Shown: positions 51,801 through 62,300 of the stretch, piece after piece
Numbering within the stretch: the first letter of the stretch is position 1
Layout of the letters: every line of letters starts with the position of its first letter
DNA from: Cinclus cinclus
Taxonomy: Eukaryota > Chordata > Aves > Passeriformes > Cinclidae
DNA length: 64,000 bases
Assembly: GCF_963662255.1 (NCBI RefSeq)
Contig: NC_085055.1
Location: 9,121,102-9,185,101 of the forward strand
Direction: 5' to 3'
Translations under genes and position numbers: made by a program
The notes under the pieces: model-generated
The model's database searches: none
Told to the model about the DNA's origin: nothing
What the model saw: only the letters and a program-made list of their open reading frames with translations

Positions 51801-53240
51801 GTGCTTGGCTCATCCATGGTACCTCCTGCCAAGCGGCAAGTAATAGACAGGTAGCACTTATCTGCCCAGGGGCAAAGGTGGGCATCCCATGCTAATCCCT
51901 GTGTCCCAGGAGGAGCTGCCATGGTGCCCATGCTCACTGGAAGACCATGGTGCAGTTCTGCCAGTCAAAGGGGAAGTATGTGACGTGGATGACGCAGACG
52001 CTGCGGTAGATGGCAGGGGGCAGCCAGTAGATGCTGCCATCAGGGGACACCAGCACGTTGGTGTAGAGGGTGATTTCAAATGTCCCATCGATGCTGGGAG
52101 GGAAAGGATGGGCTCAGCCACAAAGTATGCCTGGGGGGCAGCTGCAAGCCCTGTGTGGGGATGTGTCCCCATTTCCCTGTCACCTACTTGTTCTCCAGGA
52201 CAATGTCTGGCAGCCAGACCATGGTGGAGGGCACCCGCAGCAGCTGGATGTTGTCGTATTCCTCAGGGTCCCAGCTCAGGCGATAATCAGACCATTGCTG
52301 GGAGAAGGGGAGATGAGTAGGAGGGGTCATGGAGCCCCCCAAGATGAAGGGACTTGTGAGCTGCCTGTGCTATGCTGCCCACAAAATGAACCCATTTGGG
52401 GGTGCTCACAAAAGAGAGTGCAGGTTACAGTGCCAGTCCCTCATGGGGTGCAAACATAGCTGGGCGTGATCCTGCCTAAAGGGGAGGGGTCTCACCATCT
52501 CGATCCAGACGTTGGTGGTGAGGGTCTCCTCCCGTTCATTCTAGCAAAAGGAAGGAGGGAGGTGGCTTTAGTGCCCTGCCTTCTGCATTTGGGGGCAAAT
52601 TCTGTCCCACTGGGAGTACCGGGGGGGGGGAGGAGGGGGGGTGGGGTGGGGAGTCTCTCACCAGAGAGATGAGGTTAGTGAGGGTGAGCTTGAGGGAGAC
52701 ATCGATGATCTCATCCCCCCGGGCCGGGCGCAGTTGTCGATTGTAGTTGGACATGAGGTCCTGGAACAGCTTCTCCTCCTGGTTCCTGCACCCCACCCCT
52801 GGGAGGGCACACACCATGTGACCCCCCCCAGGGGAAGACAGTGGGGTCACTGATGCCCCCTAGACCTGATACGTTGAGGGGGGGAGGCACCGGGAAAGGG
52901 ATGCATGGGAAAGGGCTGTCCAGGCGTGTGTTCCTGCAGGTCTGTGCAGTCTGCTCCACGATCCTGACAGTCCGATCAGTGCCCCGCATGCATGTGGGGT
53001 GCGTCCCCACCAGCACGCCCTCACCCAGCTCCCCCGGGGACCTCTCCGGGGCAGGACAGAGGCAGTGCGCTGCCAGCGCAGGGACAGCCGGGCCGGGCGG
53101 TGCCTGGCGCTGTACTCCGAGGGGTGCCAGACTCCCGGTGCAAATGTGGGGGTAGTCAGGTGCCTTCCAGGCGTCTCCGTGGACGGGCAGATCTTACCTG
53201 CCAAGGTGCAGAGGACGAGGAGGAGGCCGTGGCTACGCAT
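48816..53240 (-). CDS. CHRNG: Muscle nicotinic acetylcholine receptor gamma subunit, 12 exons, 509 aa
   Basis: Exons in transcript order: 53240-53198, 52798-52662, 52540-52496, 52297-52188, 52093-51938, 51692-51595, 50811-50608, 50327-50213, 49945-49831, 49504-49300, 49196-49063 and 48983-48816. The product is the fetal-type subunit of the muscle acetylcholine-gated cation channel. A signal peptide (about 1-18) precedes RNQEEKL. The Cys loop C145-C159 encloses the FPFDWQN motif. M1 is about 239-262, M2 269-290 ([20 protein letters not shown]), M3 303-326 and M4 466-490. The M3-M4 loop is cytoplasmic. The gamma identity rests on close similarity to chicken gamma and on its place beside CHRND. 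Start choice: the first ATG that gives a signal peptide spliced to GVGCRNQEE. The introns are short and GT-AG. CAGCTG E-boxes lie just upstream. Confidence 0.95.
52618..52655 (+). other. G-rich tract in CHRNG intron 2, potential G-quadruplex
   Basis: The plus strand carries a run of ten G, then GG, eight G, and two further G4 runs, each separated by one or two bases. That is enough for an intramolecular quadruplex. It is the template strand of CHRNG, so the transcript is C-rich here, just after the exon 2 donor at 52661. Confidence 0.7.
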
Positions 53241-53325
53241 GGCGGTGCCGTGGGGCGCAGGGGCTGGGGCTCCGCTCGGCCGCCTGCACAGACGTGTTCT
53301 GGGCTTGGCGCCCGCTGGGACAGGA

Positions 53326-53351
53326 CAGCTGTCCCCTGCCACCGTCAGCTG
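53326..53351. promoter_or_regulatory. Paired CAGCTG E-boxes upstream of CHRNG
   Basis: CAGCTG occurs at 53326-53331 and 53346-53351, two helical turns apart and 86-111 bases before the CHRNG start codon. Muscle receptor subunit promoters are known to use paired E-boxes bound by MyoD/myogenin, so these are likely the myogenic elements. CAGCTG is palindromic and gives no direction. Confidence 0.6.
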
Positions 53352-53764
53352 TTCCCAACAGCCACGGGGGGCCGAGAGTGACCACCCACTTTCCCCGCTG
53401 TGCGGCGATGCCAGTTTGCTGGGAAGCTTCTCTGGCATTTTGTGCCGGATGGGTTGGAATTGGGGCAAGGGGCAAAATGAGGTCCGTGCCTTGGGTTCCC
53501 CATGTCTCCCACAAAGGGATGGATCTCCTTGCAGGTTATGGGAAAGGGGTGCCCCCCTGCCAGCACATCCTGACCCTGCCATGGCAGTGGCTGCCCCCAG
53601 AATATAGGATGGGGAACGGGCAGGCAAGTCCCATCACATCAGCCTGGGGAGGATGTCCCCCCGGGGTTCATATCCTTCCAGACTCTCTGTAGGGGAGTTA
53701 CGGGGAGGGCGGGATGGGGGTATGGGGGTGTGGTGAAATTCCTGGCTCAGTGGAGAGGATGTGA

Positions 53765-53981
53765 CAGCTGTCCTGGGCCACTGCCGGTGGGGGAACGTCA
53801 GCTGTGTTCCCTGAAACCAGAGCCCTGGCATCCCACTGCTGAGCTGGGGAAGGAGACACCTCTCTGGGCCCCCAGCCTTGCACTGTGGGATGGGGTGTGC
53901 TGGGGGGGACACTGTGAGTCCGGCTGGGGGATCACGGGGGCAAGGGGGAAATGTGGGCACTGATGGCATCTCTACCAGCTG
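53765..53981. promoter_or_regulatory. Further CAGCTG E-boxes between CHRNG and CHRND
   Basis: CAGCTG recurs at 53765-53770, 53799-53804 and 53976-53981 within the roughly 1.1 kb separating the two receptor genes. With the proximal pair this makes five in about 650 bases. They could form an enhancer for CHRNG or serve both genes. The base density is GC-rich, so some may be chance. Confidence 0.4.
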
Positions 53982-54279
53982 CAGTGGGGCTACAGGGGAT
54001 AGTGCCATGCTGGGGGGGCCAACTCCTTCCCCAGCCCATCCTGCCCCAAGTGCCCAGCCCACAGTGGTAGCAGGGCCAGTACCACCACATCCCCTCTGAG
54101 AATCACCCCTTCTAGCCACAGCTGGAGTCCACCGCACTCAGGACATACAACACCCACTATTCCCTGTGTGGGCATCACCCTCCCCAAGACACACACAGTG
54201 TTCAGGTTGGGTATTGTGCCCAGTGGGGCACACTGAGGGCAGCCACCAGTTCAGTGCCCCAGGACAAGAAGTACCCAGC

Positions 54280-54285
54280 TTTATT
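54280..54285 (-). terminator. AATAAA polyadenylation signal of CHRND
   Basis: AATAAA on the minus strand lies about 50 bases after the CHRND stop codon. The 3' UTR is therefore very short, like that of CHRNG. Confidence 0.8.
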
Positions 54286-54336
54286 TTCCCAAACCAAGCT
54301 GGGGGAGAGGCTGGCACATGGGATCCCCACATCCCC

Positions 54337-57300
54337 CTAAATGAAGCGCTTGTTCTCCTCCCGGTAGTCATAGGGGTCTCCGGCAAAGGGCAGGGGTGGT
54401 GGGTGGTTGTAGATGCCCATGAGGAAGATCCAGAGGGTGCCCACCACCAGCGTGGGGGTGATGAGGAAGAAGCACAGGCGGTCTAGGGTCCGGGCCACAC
54501 AGTTCCAGTTGTCGATCTCCTGTGAAGAGAGCCAGGAGCTGTGCAGTGTGCGGGCACAGTGAGCACAGAGAGCCCCCCTGCCCTCCCAGTGCCCATGGCC
54601 CCACCTCATTGTAGCTGTTTTCATCCCTCATGTGCTTGACAATGTAGTTGGCATTGTCAATGACGGGTTTGATGTGCTCGTAGGGCTGCTCCTCGCCTGA
54701 GTCCATGCCCAGCGGCGCCAAACCTGGGGATGAGAGGGGGCGATGAGATGGGCACCGAAGGGTGCCAAGCCCAGAGACACCAGCCCCACCACCCTCCCCT
54801 CTGTCCCTGCGGTGGAGCTGTGGCTCACGGGCAGGGGTGATGCGGCTGGTCAGCCCGTGCCGCTCCGACTGCTTCTCGAACATGAGCTCGCTGCGGGACT
54901 TGACGCTGAAGTATTCCTCCGCCTTGGCGATGTAGCCGGCCGAACTGCAGCGCCGGATGCACGGGGCGCTCACTGGGCTCTCGGACGGCTGTGTCATGCC
55001 CAGCATCCGGGGCAGGCTCTCCAGGAAGACCTGCGACACGTGAAGCAGTGTCGTGTCCCTTGGCCACCTCCCCACTGTGTTGCTACCTTGTCCCCATTTT
55101 CTGCCCACGAACTCCATCTGGCACAGATGCAATGCCAGGGCTGTGCTCTCCCCGTGGGGCACAGTGTGACCCTTGTACCCACCAGTGCACCCACCCCAGC
55201 CCACACCCTGCTTACCTCTCTGACCCAGTCAGACATGATGTGGGTACTGGGGGTGCGGAAGTGGAAGTTGAGGACCACGACAGAGATTATCACCACGGCT
55301 GTCACCAGAAGCATGATAAAAAGCAGATACCTGGTAGGGAGCGTGGTCTTAGAGCCAGTATTGCCACAGGAACCGGGCACAGGCAGAGCTGCCCTCTGGC
55401 ACCAAGGGTCTCCACAGTGTCCCCACTGCACTCAGGGGTGCCCAGGACTCACTTGCCGATGAGGGGGATGGCATGGGAAGTGGCAGGCAGGCGCTGGGAG
55501 ATCAGCAGGAGGAAGACAGACTGAGCCAGGAGCACTGAGATTACCAGGGTCATCTTCTCACCACCTGGGAGAACAGGTGAGCTCAGGACAAAGCTTGTCC
55601 CAGGTACCTCTAGCAGAGTATCCAGTGCCAGGGTTGCCCTTCCAGTGTCCCATGATACAGTGCCCCATACAGGGGCTTTCTGTTAGGGGAGTACCCTGGG
55701 GTCCCACATGGGACCAAGGACCTGTGCCCAGGTGCACTTCTGCCAGGATGCCTGGCTGGGGTGATGGTGTTCTACATGGAGATATTCCAGTTCCATGATG
55801 TCCTCACACTGGACATTAGGTTGTAGCTGTGCCCCAGGACCTGGTACAGATGTGGGACATGGAGATGCCCCATGGATGTGACTCCCATTACTGGCACACA
55901 TGCCACAGGGCTCACTCACTGTCGGCGGGCAGATAGAAGACAAGGATGACCATGAAAGCGATGAGGATGCAGGGTATGACAATGTTGATGACATAGAAGA
56001 GTGGCTTGCGCTTGATGATGAGGTAGAAGGTGATGTCCTGGTGTTCACTGGTGTCCGGGGAAATGTCAGGGTAGATGTTCTTGCGGGCCGGGCGGTGGAT
56101 GATTTCCCACTCCCCATTCTCTGCCAGGGCACAAGGGACACAGCACACAGCATGGGGGACACCTGTCATGACCATCCTCCCAGGCCCACTAGCAGCAGTC
56201 TCCCCCTGTAGGGTGTGGATAGCATTCCAACGTGCAATGAGTGCCAGGATGCCAAAGCCCCAGGTAGTGAAGTTGCTCCATGACAGCGTGCCCCAACTCC
56301 AGACTGGACCACCCCCTCCCCACTGCCACCTCTGCCCTTTACTGGGTGTGTCACCATCACAGGACACGGCAGAGAGCACCAGCATTACCTGTGAAGCCTT
56401 CAGGGTCAATGATGATCCACTCCACTGGGTAAGACTTCTCCGTGTCTGGGTCAGTGTCCGTCTTCAAGTGCATGTTGATCTCCAGAGCACTGTATGCCAG
56501 CGACCTGGACCACAGCCAGGGACACAGAGAGTGAGGGCCTGCTGGGTACCCACCACCCATCCTACCCTGACCTCCAGCATGATGGACTTAGGCCACCAAG
56601 TCACCCTACAGACCCCCACCTTGCTGCACCTCGACAGCAAGGGGAGGTGCTGGCAGCAGCAGGCACCCAGGCATGACATGGCCACCATGCTGCCCTGACC
56701 CAGCCACCCAGCACCTGAATCTGAGGGAGCAGTTCTGCCAGTCAAAGGGGAAGAAGTCAACATTGATGAGGCAGGTGGTGCGGAAGATGGCAGGGGGCAG
56801 CCAGTAGACGTAGCCCGTGTCATAGATGAGGACGTTGCAGTAGTAGGCGACCTCAAAGAGCCCATCATTGCTGTGCCAGGAGGGAGACAAGGTTATGGCA
56901 CGGCTCTGAAGGGGCCAGGGGAGTCCTGGGCATGCACTGGGAAGAGTTCAGAAGGATTGGGAGGGGAAATTAAGGCACAGCTCACTTGTTCTCCAGGACT
57001 ATCTCTGGCAGCCACAGCATGTCTGGCGGCAGGCGGAGCACCTCAATGTCCCCAAACTCAGACTTATTCCACTGCAGGCGGTAATCGGTCCAGCCCTGGA
57101 GGGGAGGATACTCAGGTCACCCCTTCACCATGCTGGGCCACCCCATGGTGGCACAAGTGATGCTGTGACACCTGTCCCTACTCACGTGCTCAAGCCATAC
57201 GTTGGTGGTGAGTGTCTCATCCACCTCTTTCTGTAAACAGCAACATAAGGCAGTGAGATGCCAGGGTGTTCCCCCAGCCCAGGACCCTCAACCCTCACCA

Positions 57301-58284
57301 GCCAGGGTTGGGGACAGCAGGCTCTGGGTTCCACCCCACACAGCCAGCCCTTGGGGTGAGGCATGGCTGGGGGGCACCCCAGAGTGGGCCCTGCCCACTG
57401 GGGCTCACCAGCGAGATTAGGTTGGAGAGGGTGAGGGCCAGGTAGACATCCACAACCTCATCAGTGGAGACCACAGGGCGCAGCTCTTTGTCATAGCCCT
57501 TCTCCTCGAACAGGTGATGGATGAGCCGCTCCTCATGGTTCACGCAGAGCCCACCTGGGGGTGTGGGGTCAAGCAAACCAGGGAGCTCAGGGGTTACTGG
57601 GCCCACTGCCACCCCATAGGAATGCTCGGCAAGGGCAGGGTGGTATAGAATATAGGGGAGAGGAACAGGCCAGGACACTGCATGTCTGTGCTGCACAGGA
57701 GAGCAGACAGGGACATGCAGGAATGACAGACACATGGGACCACATGGTCACACATGGTCACAGGACAAGGATGTGGGCACAGACACAGAGGGCCAAACAG
57801 ATACAAACCCAGCACAGAGAGGGACACAGACACAAGACATTTGGATACAGACATTGTGGAACTGTGCACATAAGTGGCTATACACACAGAAAATACATGG
57901 ACATGGACCCGGTGTGTGCAGGGATATGTGGTCATAGATTCCACACAAACAGGGACTTACAGAGACACATGGATACAATGACACTGTGTGCTGACAGCAC
58001 ATAGCCTGGGCAGGGACATGGCTCTGGGTGGCACAGCCACCAAAGAAGCACAAAGGACATGCAGTAGTGGACTCTGCCAGGTAATACCCAAAATACAGCC
58101 CTAGGGACCCTGGTGCCCAGTTTGGACCCTGCCACCATCATTCCCCACCAACCCCATCGAGGGGGCCCTTAACCCCATGGACACCCCATGCAGCAGAGCA
58201 ACAGGACACCCCACGACCCAGACCCTGCTCACCCGACAGCATCAGTGCCCCGAGCAGGGCCAGCTGCTGCAACAGGTTCCCCAT
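54337..58284 (-). CDS. CHRND: Muscle nicotinic acetylcholine receptor delta subunit, 12 exons, 518 aa
   Basis: Exons in transcript order: 58284-58233, 57554-57409, 57230-57186, 57095-56986, 56870-56715, 56504-56389, 56120-55920, 55564-55453, 55330-55216, 55030-54829, 54723-54605 and 54519-54337. The product is the delta subunit, needed for assembly of both fetal and adult muscle receptor pentamers at the neuromuscular junction. The signal peptide ends before LCVNHEERL. The Cys loop is C150-C164 around FPFDWQN. M2 is about 279-301 ([18 protein letters not shown]), and M4 is followed by a long tail ending [10 protein letters not shown], typical of delta. The M3-M4 loop contains the [17 protein letters not shown] block. 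Exon sizes 45, 110, 156 and 115 equal those of CHRNG, showing common descent by tandem duplication. All introns are GT-AG and mostly 100-300 bases; intron 1 is the longest (about 680 bases). Confidence 0.95.
57715..57995. repeat. CA/GACACA-rich low-complexity stretch in CHRND intron 1
   Basis: The plus strand is an irregular series of ACA, GACACA and CACATGG motifs, including CACATGGTCACACATGGTCA. It looks like a degenerate simple repeat and has no coding potential that I can support. Confidence 0.5.
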
Positions 58285-59015
58285 GAGGTGCCCACAGTGC
58301 CCTCACGCCGTGCCAGGCCCTGGCCGCTTCCCTGCCTGGCCTGGCTGAGCGGATGTCCGGCTGCCGGAGGGAGTGGGAGATGGATGGTGCCAGGTGCTGA
58401 GGGGGAAGGGGACAGGCACCAGAGAGCTGCTCCAACCCCGCTCTTCTGGCACCCCCACGTGCAAGGAAGGGGAGATGGGCAGGCACAGCTGGTCTTGCTG
58501 GCCCCACGGGTGTCAGCCCATCACCCTGATGATGCTGGGCATCCCAGCACAGGCACTGTGGGCACGGGGAGCAGCCGTCCCTTCCCTGCTGCTCAACAGT
58601 CCCAGTGATGCTGCTCGGAGTGGCAGGGTCCCCATGGCAGAGTCCCCAAGGTACCCACTGGTGCCCAAGCAGAGGGTTGACACCCACCACTGACCAATGA
58701 CCCAGGGCACACTCAGGCCCTGCATCAGGAGGTTTCACATGAGTCCCTGAGGGGTGTCACTGGGGTGAGAACCAGTGCTGTGCTGTGGATGCTGCATGGG
58801 CAGGAAGGGGGTCTGACCCCTGGGGAGGGGGCTGGGGAGTCTGTTGCAGAGTGGGCGCAGCAGGAACCAAAGCTGGAGGCATCATTTCAGAGTACAAGGG
58901 GGGTGGGAAGGGGGATGCAATAGGTTGTCATAGCTCCCCTGTCACCCACTTCACCAGCACTGTGTGGCACAGCACTCACTTCACATTCGCCAGCTACTGG
59001 AAAATAGAGCCCTTC
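58285..59015. other. CHRND promoter region and CHRND-PRSS56 spacer
   Basis: This spacer of about 730 bases separates the CHRND start codon from the PRSS56 polyadenylation signal. It must hold the CHRND promoter. No TATA box or other gene is evident. Confidence 0.6.
58391..58491. promoter_or_regulatory. E-box group upstream of CHRND
   Basis: Three E-boxes lie within about 210 bases of the CHRND start codon: CAGGTG (58391-58396), CACGTG (58456-58461) and CAGCTG (58486-58491). The first and last are preferred by myogenic bHLH factors, while CACGTG suits USF/Myc-type proteins. Their position fits muscle-specific control, but their use is inferred. Confidence 0.45.
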
Positions 59016-59021
59016 TTTATT
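59016..59021 (-). terminator. AATAAA polyadenylation signal of PRSS56
   Basis: AATAAA on the minus strand lies about 310 bases after the PRSS56 stop codon, in the only AT-rich patch of this spacer. Confidence 0.7.
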
Positions 59022-59329
59022 GAAAAATAAACCTTCTCTGTACAAATAAATAACAGGTGCCTCTGGGGAAGGTGGGGTGAGGGAAGGTGGGGTTTCCAGG
59101 GGAGAGGACTGTGATTCCTGGCTGAGATGCTTCAGGTACCCACCAGGGCCCCATTGCTCTGGGGAAGTAAGGAAGTGCTGGTGGGAAGAGAGACTGAGGT
59201 GCAACTCAGGACAAAGGTGCAACTGGGGTGGAAAAGCCTAAGACTGGGAGAGGAGTGTGTTTGAAGGATCTAAGAGACACCTGCCCCAGTGCCCTCTCCC
59301 CATGCTGGCACACTGCCCCAGGAGTACCA

Positions 59330-62300
59330 TTAGGTTTTCAGTGCTTCGAGTGCCAGAGCAACGAGGCCAGGCATGCTACGGGCCAGGGAGTCACTCTCCA
59401 GCCCCACAAGGCCAGTGAAAGCCGTGGGGCGGCCCCCTACAGTGGCCCGAACTTGTGCCCGGTACAGTCCCTTGGTGTTTTTGGAGCCCAAGTCCACCAG
59501 GATCTGTGGGGAGACAAGAGCACCATGAGTCCCAGGGGAGCCATGGGCAGAGTGGGACAGTGGTGGGCTGGGGGATGGCACTGCCAGGCTACCAGGGTGT
59601 ATGGCTTGGAGTGGCTGGGTGAGGCACTCACCTCTTGGAAGGTCATGTCCAGGTCTGCCTGGGGCACCCGCAGCACCCAGGCATACAGGTCCCGCACTGC
59701 GCCCACCCGCACTGCTGACTCGTTGAGGCCAGGGCAGGCTGCAACCCCTGGGATGGGCAGGAGAGACATGGAGGGGACATCAGGGATCAATCATGGGGGC
59801 ACCATGCTGCTAACCCACCACAGGGAGGAGCACCTTTGCTCTGGGGACACCAGGGAAGCATGGGCAGAGGGGGGGATATAGCAAAAGACTGTCCCACTGA
59901 AATGGGGCAGGCCTGAGACAGGGGCTCAAGGCTGGGCTTGTCACTGTCCCCATGTCGATACCTAGCACCCCATAGGGTCTGTGGGAGCTTACCTCTGCCC
60001 ATGCCTGCCTTCTCCTCCTCCTGCTCCTCCTCCACCCTGGGCAGCTCCGTAGACACCAGTTCACGTTTCTCCCTCAGTGCAGACCCTGCCACCGAGAGAG
60101 GTGTAAAACCCCGGTGGACACAGAGATGGCCGGTGGATGGATGGGACCTGCTCCCCCATTGCCCCCAGTCCCTCCAGGCTCACGGGGTTCATGGCTTGGC
60201 ACGGGCGTCCCTGCCAGCTCTCCAGATGCCCATTGTGATTCCATGGCTTCCAGGGTGGTGCCAAGGTCTAACTCTGCCCGCAGCTGGGTGAGGAAGGCTC
60301 GTCCTTGTGCCACCATCTCCTGCACCACATCCTCACCCTGAAGAAGAGGGGGACAGAATGGGTGATGGGGCACTCACAGAGCACCCGTGGGCACAGCCAT
60401 GTGCATGGTGGCAGAGTGCAGGGCATGGGTGTGCTGGTGGCAGACAGGGCATTGGTGGCATGCAACTGCTTTGTGGCTGTGTTGGGTCAGATCCTAAGAT
60501 GAAGGGTCAGACCCATGGCTGGCTCTGCACTGGCTGGACTTGGGAGCACTGGTTCCAGCTGGGGAGGGTGAGATGTCCCCCCTGTAGTGGCAAAGTGAGA
60601 GATGCCACTTCTGTGGCTGCACAGAGGACAATGGACCCAAGAGGTGTCAGGAGGGGACATGGGAACTGAAGGTGTTCGGTCCCTGGTGGCCCAGTCACAA
60701 GAGGACAGGGGTTCCCTCAGCCTGTCCCTCCCCACGTACCTGCAGGAAGAGCTGCCTCTCCCCGGGGAGCTGCTCCCTGTCCCATGTTGTCACCAGGTGG
60801 CTGCCTGCTGACACGGTCCTCAGAGCCTCCACCCAGTCCTGCAACTGGGGTCCCACTACCCCAAAAAGATCTGCAAAGGGGGGCAGCTGCCTTCCCCCCC
60901 TCCTGGAAGCACAATGGGGTGAGCTCAGATTGGGTGGGCAGTGCCACCCTCTGCACCCCACCTGGGCACCCTTTCAGGGTACCCTTGTTGCAACAGGAAC
61001 GGGATCCAAATGCTTCTGGCTGCCTCCAAAATGGCATGTCAATGCCCACCAGTATCTCAACACCTTCCCCAACCTGTTTAGCCATCTCATCCTTTGACCT
61101 CACCTGCTGGGTGGTCTCTGGGGTCCCACTGCTGTGGGGCTGGATTGGCCCCTTGCCGCAGCCAGGCCTAGGGGGACAAGAAAAGGACAGGACAAGGGAT
61201 AGAGGAGCCCTGTTGGGAAGCCAGGGCAGGCTGCTGGTGCTCCAACCACCAGCATAGGGGAGACTGAGGGGAGTGGGAACGGGCATGGGGTGGTCCAGCC
61301 TGGGAGGGTACCTGGGGCATCCCTGCGGACACGGGGAGGGAAGAAGTGCCCGTAGATCTTGCCCAGGAGCTGGGGCAGAGTGCGGGTGAGGAAGGAGAAA
61401 TCAAACTGGTTTTGGATAAAGTCCCCAGCCTGGCGCAGGAGATCCACCAAGGTCTGGGCATAGGAGTGCAGCTCTGTGGGCATAGAGGGAGACATGGCCC
61501 TGGCCCCACGCCAGAAATGGGGTCCCTGCCTAGACTCTAGCCCTGGCATGACCCCCAGCTCACCACATCGTCTTGTTCTTGCATGGCAGGTCTCCTCGGC
61601 CAGGCGGGCACAGGTGGCCCGGCCCTGAGGTGCCCGACAGGACGCAGCGTAGAAGGCACAGAGACGGGCACGCTCTGGTGACTGCTGCTCGGGGGGCAGC
61701 TGTTCCAAGGCCAGCAGGTCGAAGCAGCTGGGTTCTCGGCTGCCAGGGGCAGCTGTGAAGGAACCAGTGCTGCCATGAGTGCTGAAAAACCCCTGGGCAT
61801 CTCTGTGCCCCCGAGGTTCAGCCAGTAGCACTCACAGTCCATCTGGAGACTCAGCCAGTCCGTGAAGGCAGTGACACGGGTATAGACTCCTGGTTTGCCC
61901 TGCTCACCGCAGCCATCACCCCACGAGGTGATACCATAGAGGACAAAGTGGTGTGAAGTGGGGTCCTCGCATGCCAGTGGGCCCCCTGAGTCACCCTGCA
62001 GGGGAAATACCCGTGTGTTGGCCTGGGCTGGGACCCCAGCCATACCAATGGGCTGCGGTACATACCCAGAACTGTGCGAGGGATTTTTGAAGTGGGGCAC
62101 TGACAGTCCCTCAGGCACGGTGTTACCTGGCAGGAGTCGATGCCTCCAGACAAATACCCAGCACAGAACATGGCACTGGTGAGAAGATCCTTGCCCAGGG
62201 CACCCCGGCAGGTCTCCTGGCTGAGCAGGGGCACCTGTGCTTCCATCACCACGTCAGCTGCTGGTCCCTCTGCCAGGCAAGGAACCAGTTAATTACAGGG

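Noticed and set aside
53241..53627. N-terminal extension of CHRNG by an upstream in-frame ATG
   Set aside because: The upstream codons lack family similarity and would bury the signal peptide. The ATG at 53240 gives a normal signal sequence.
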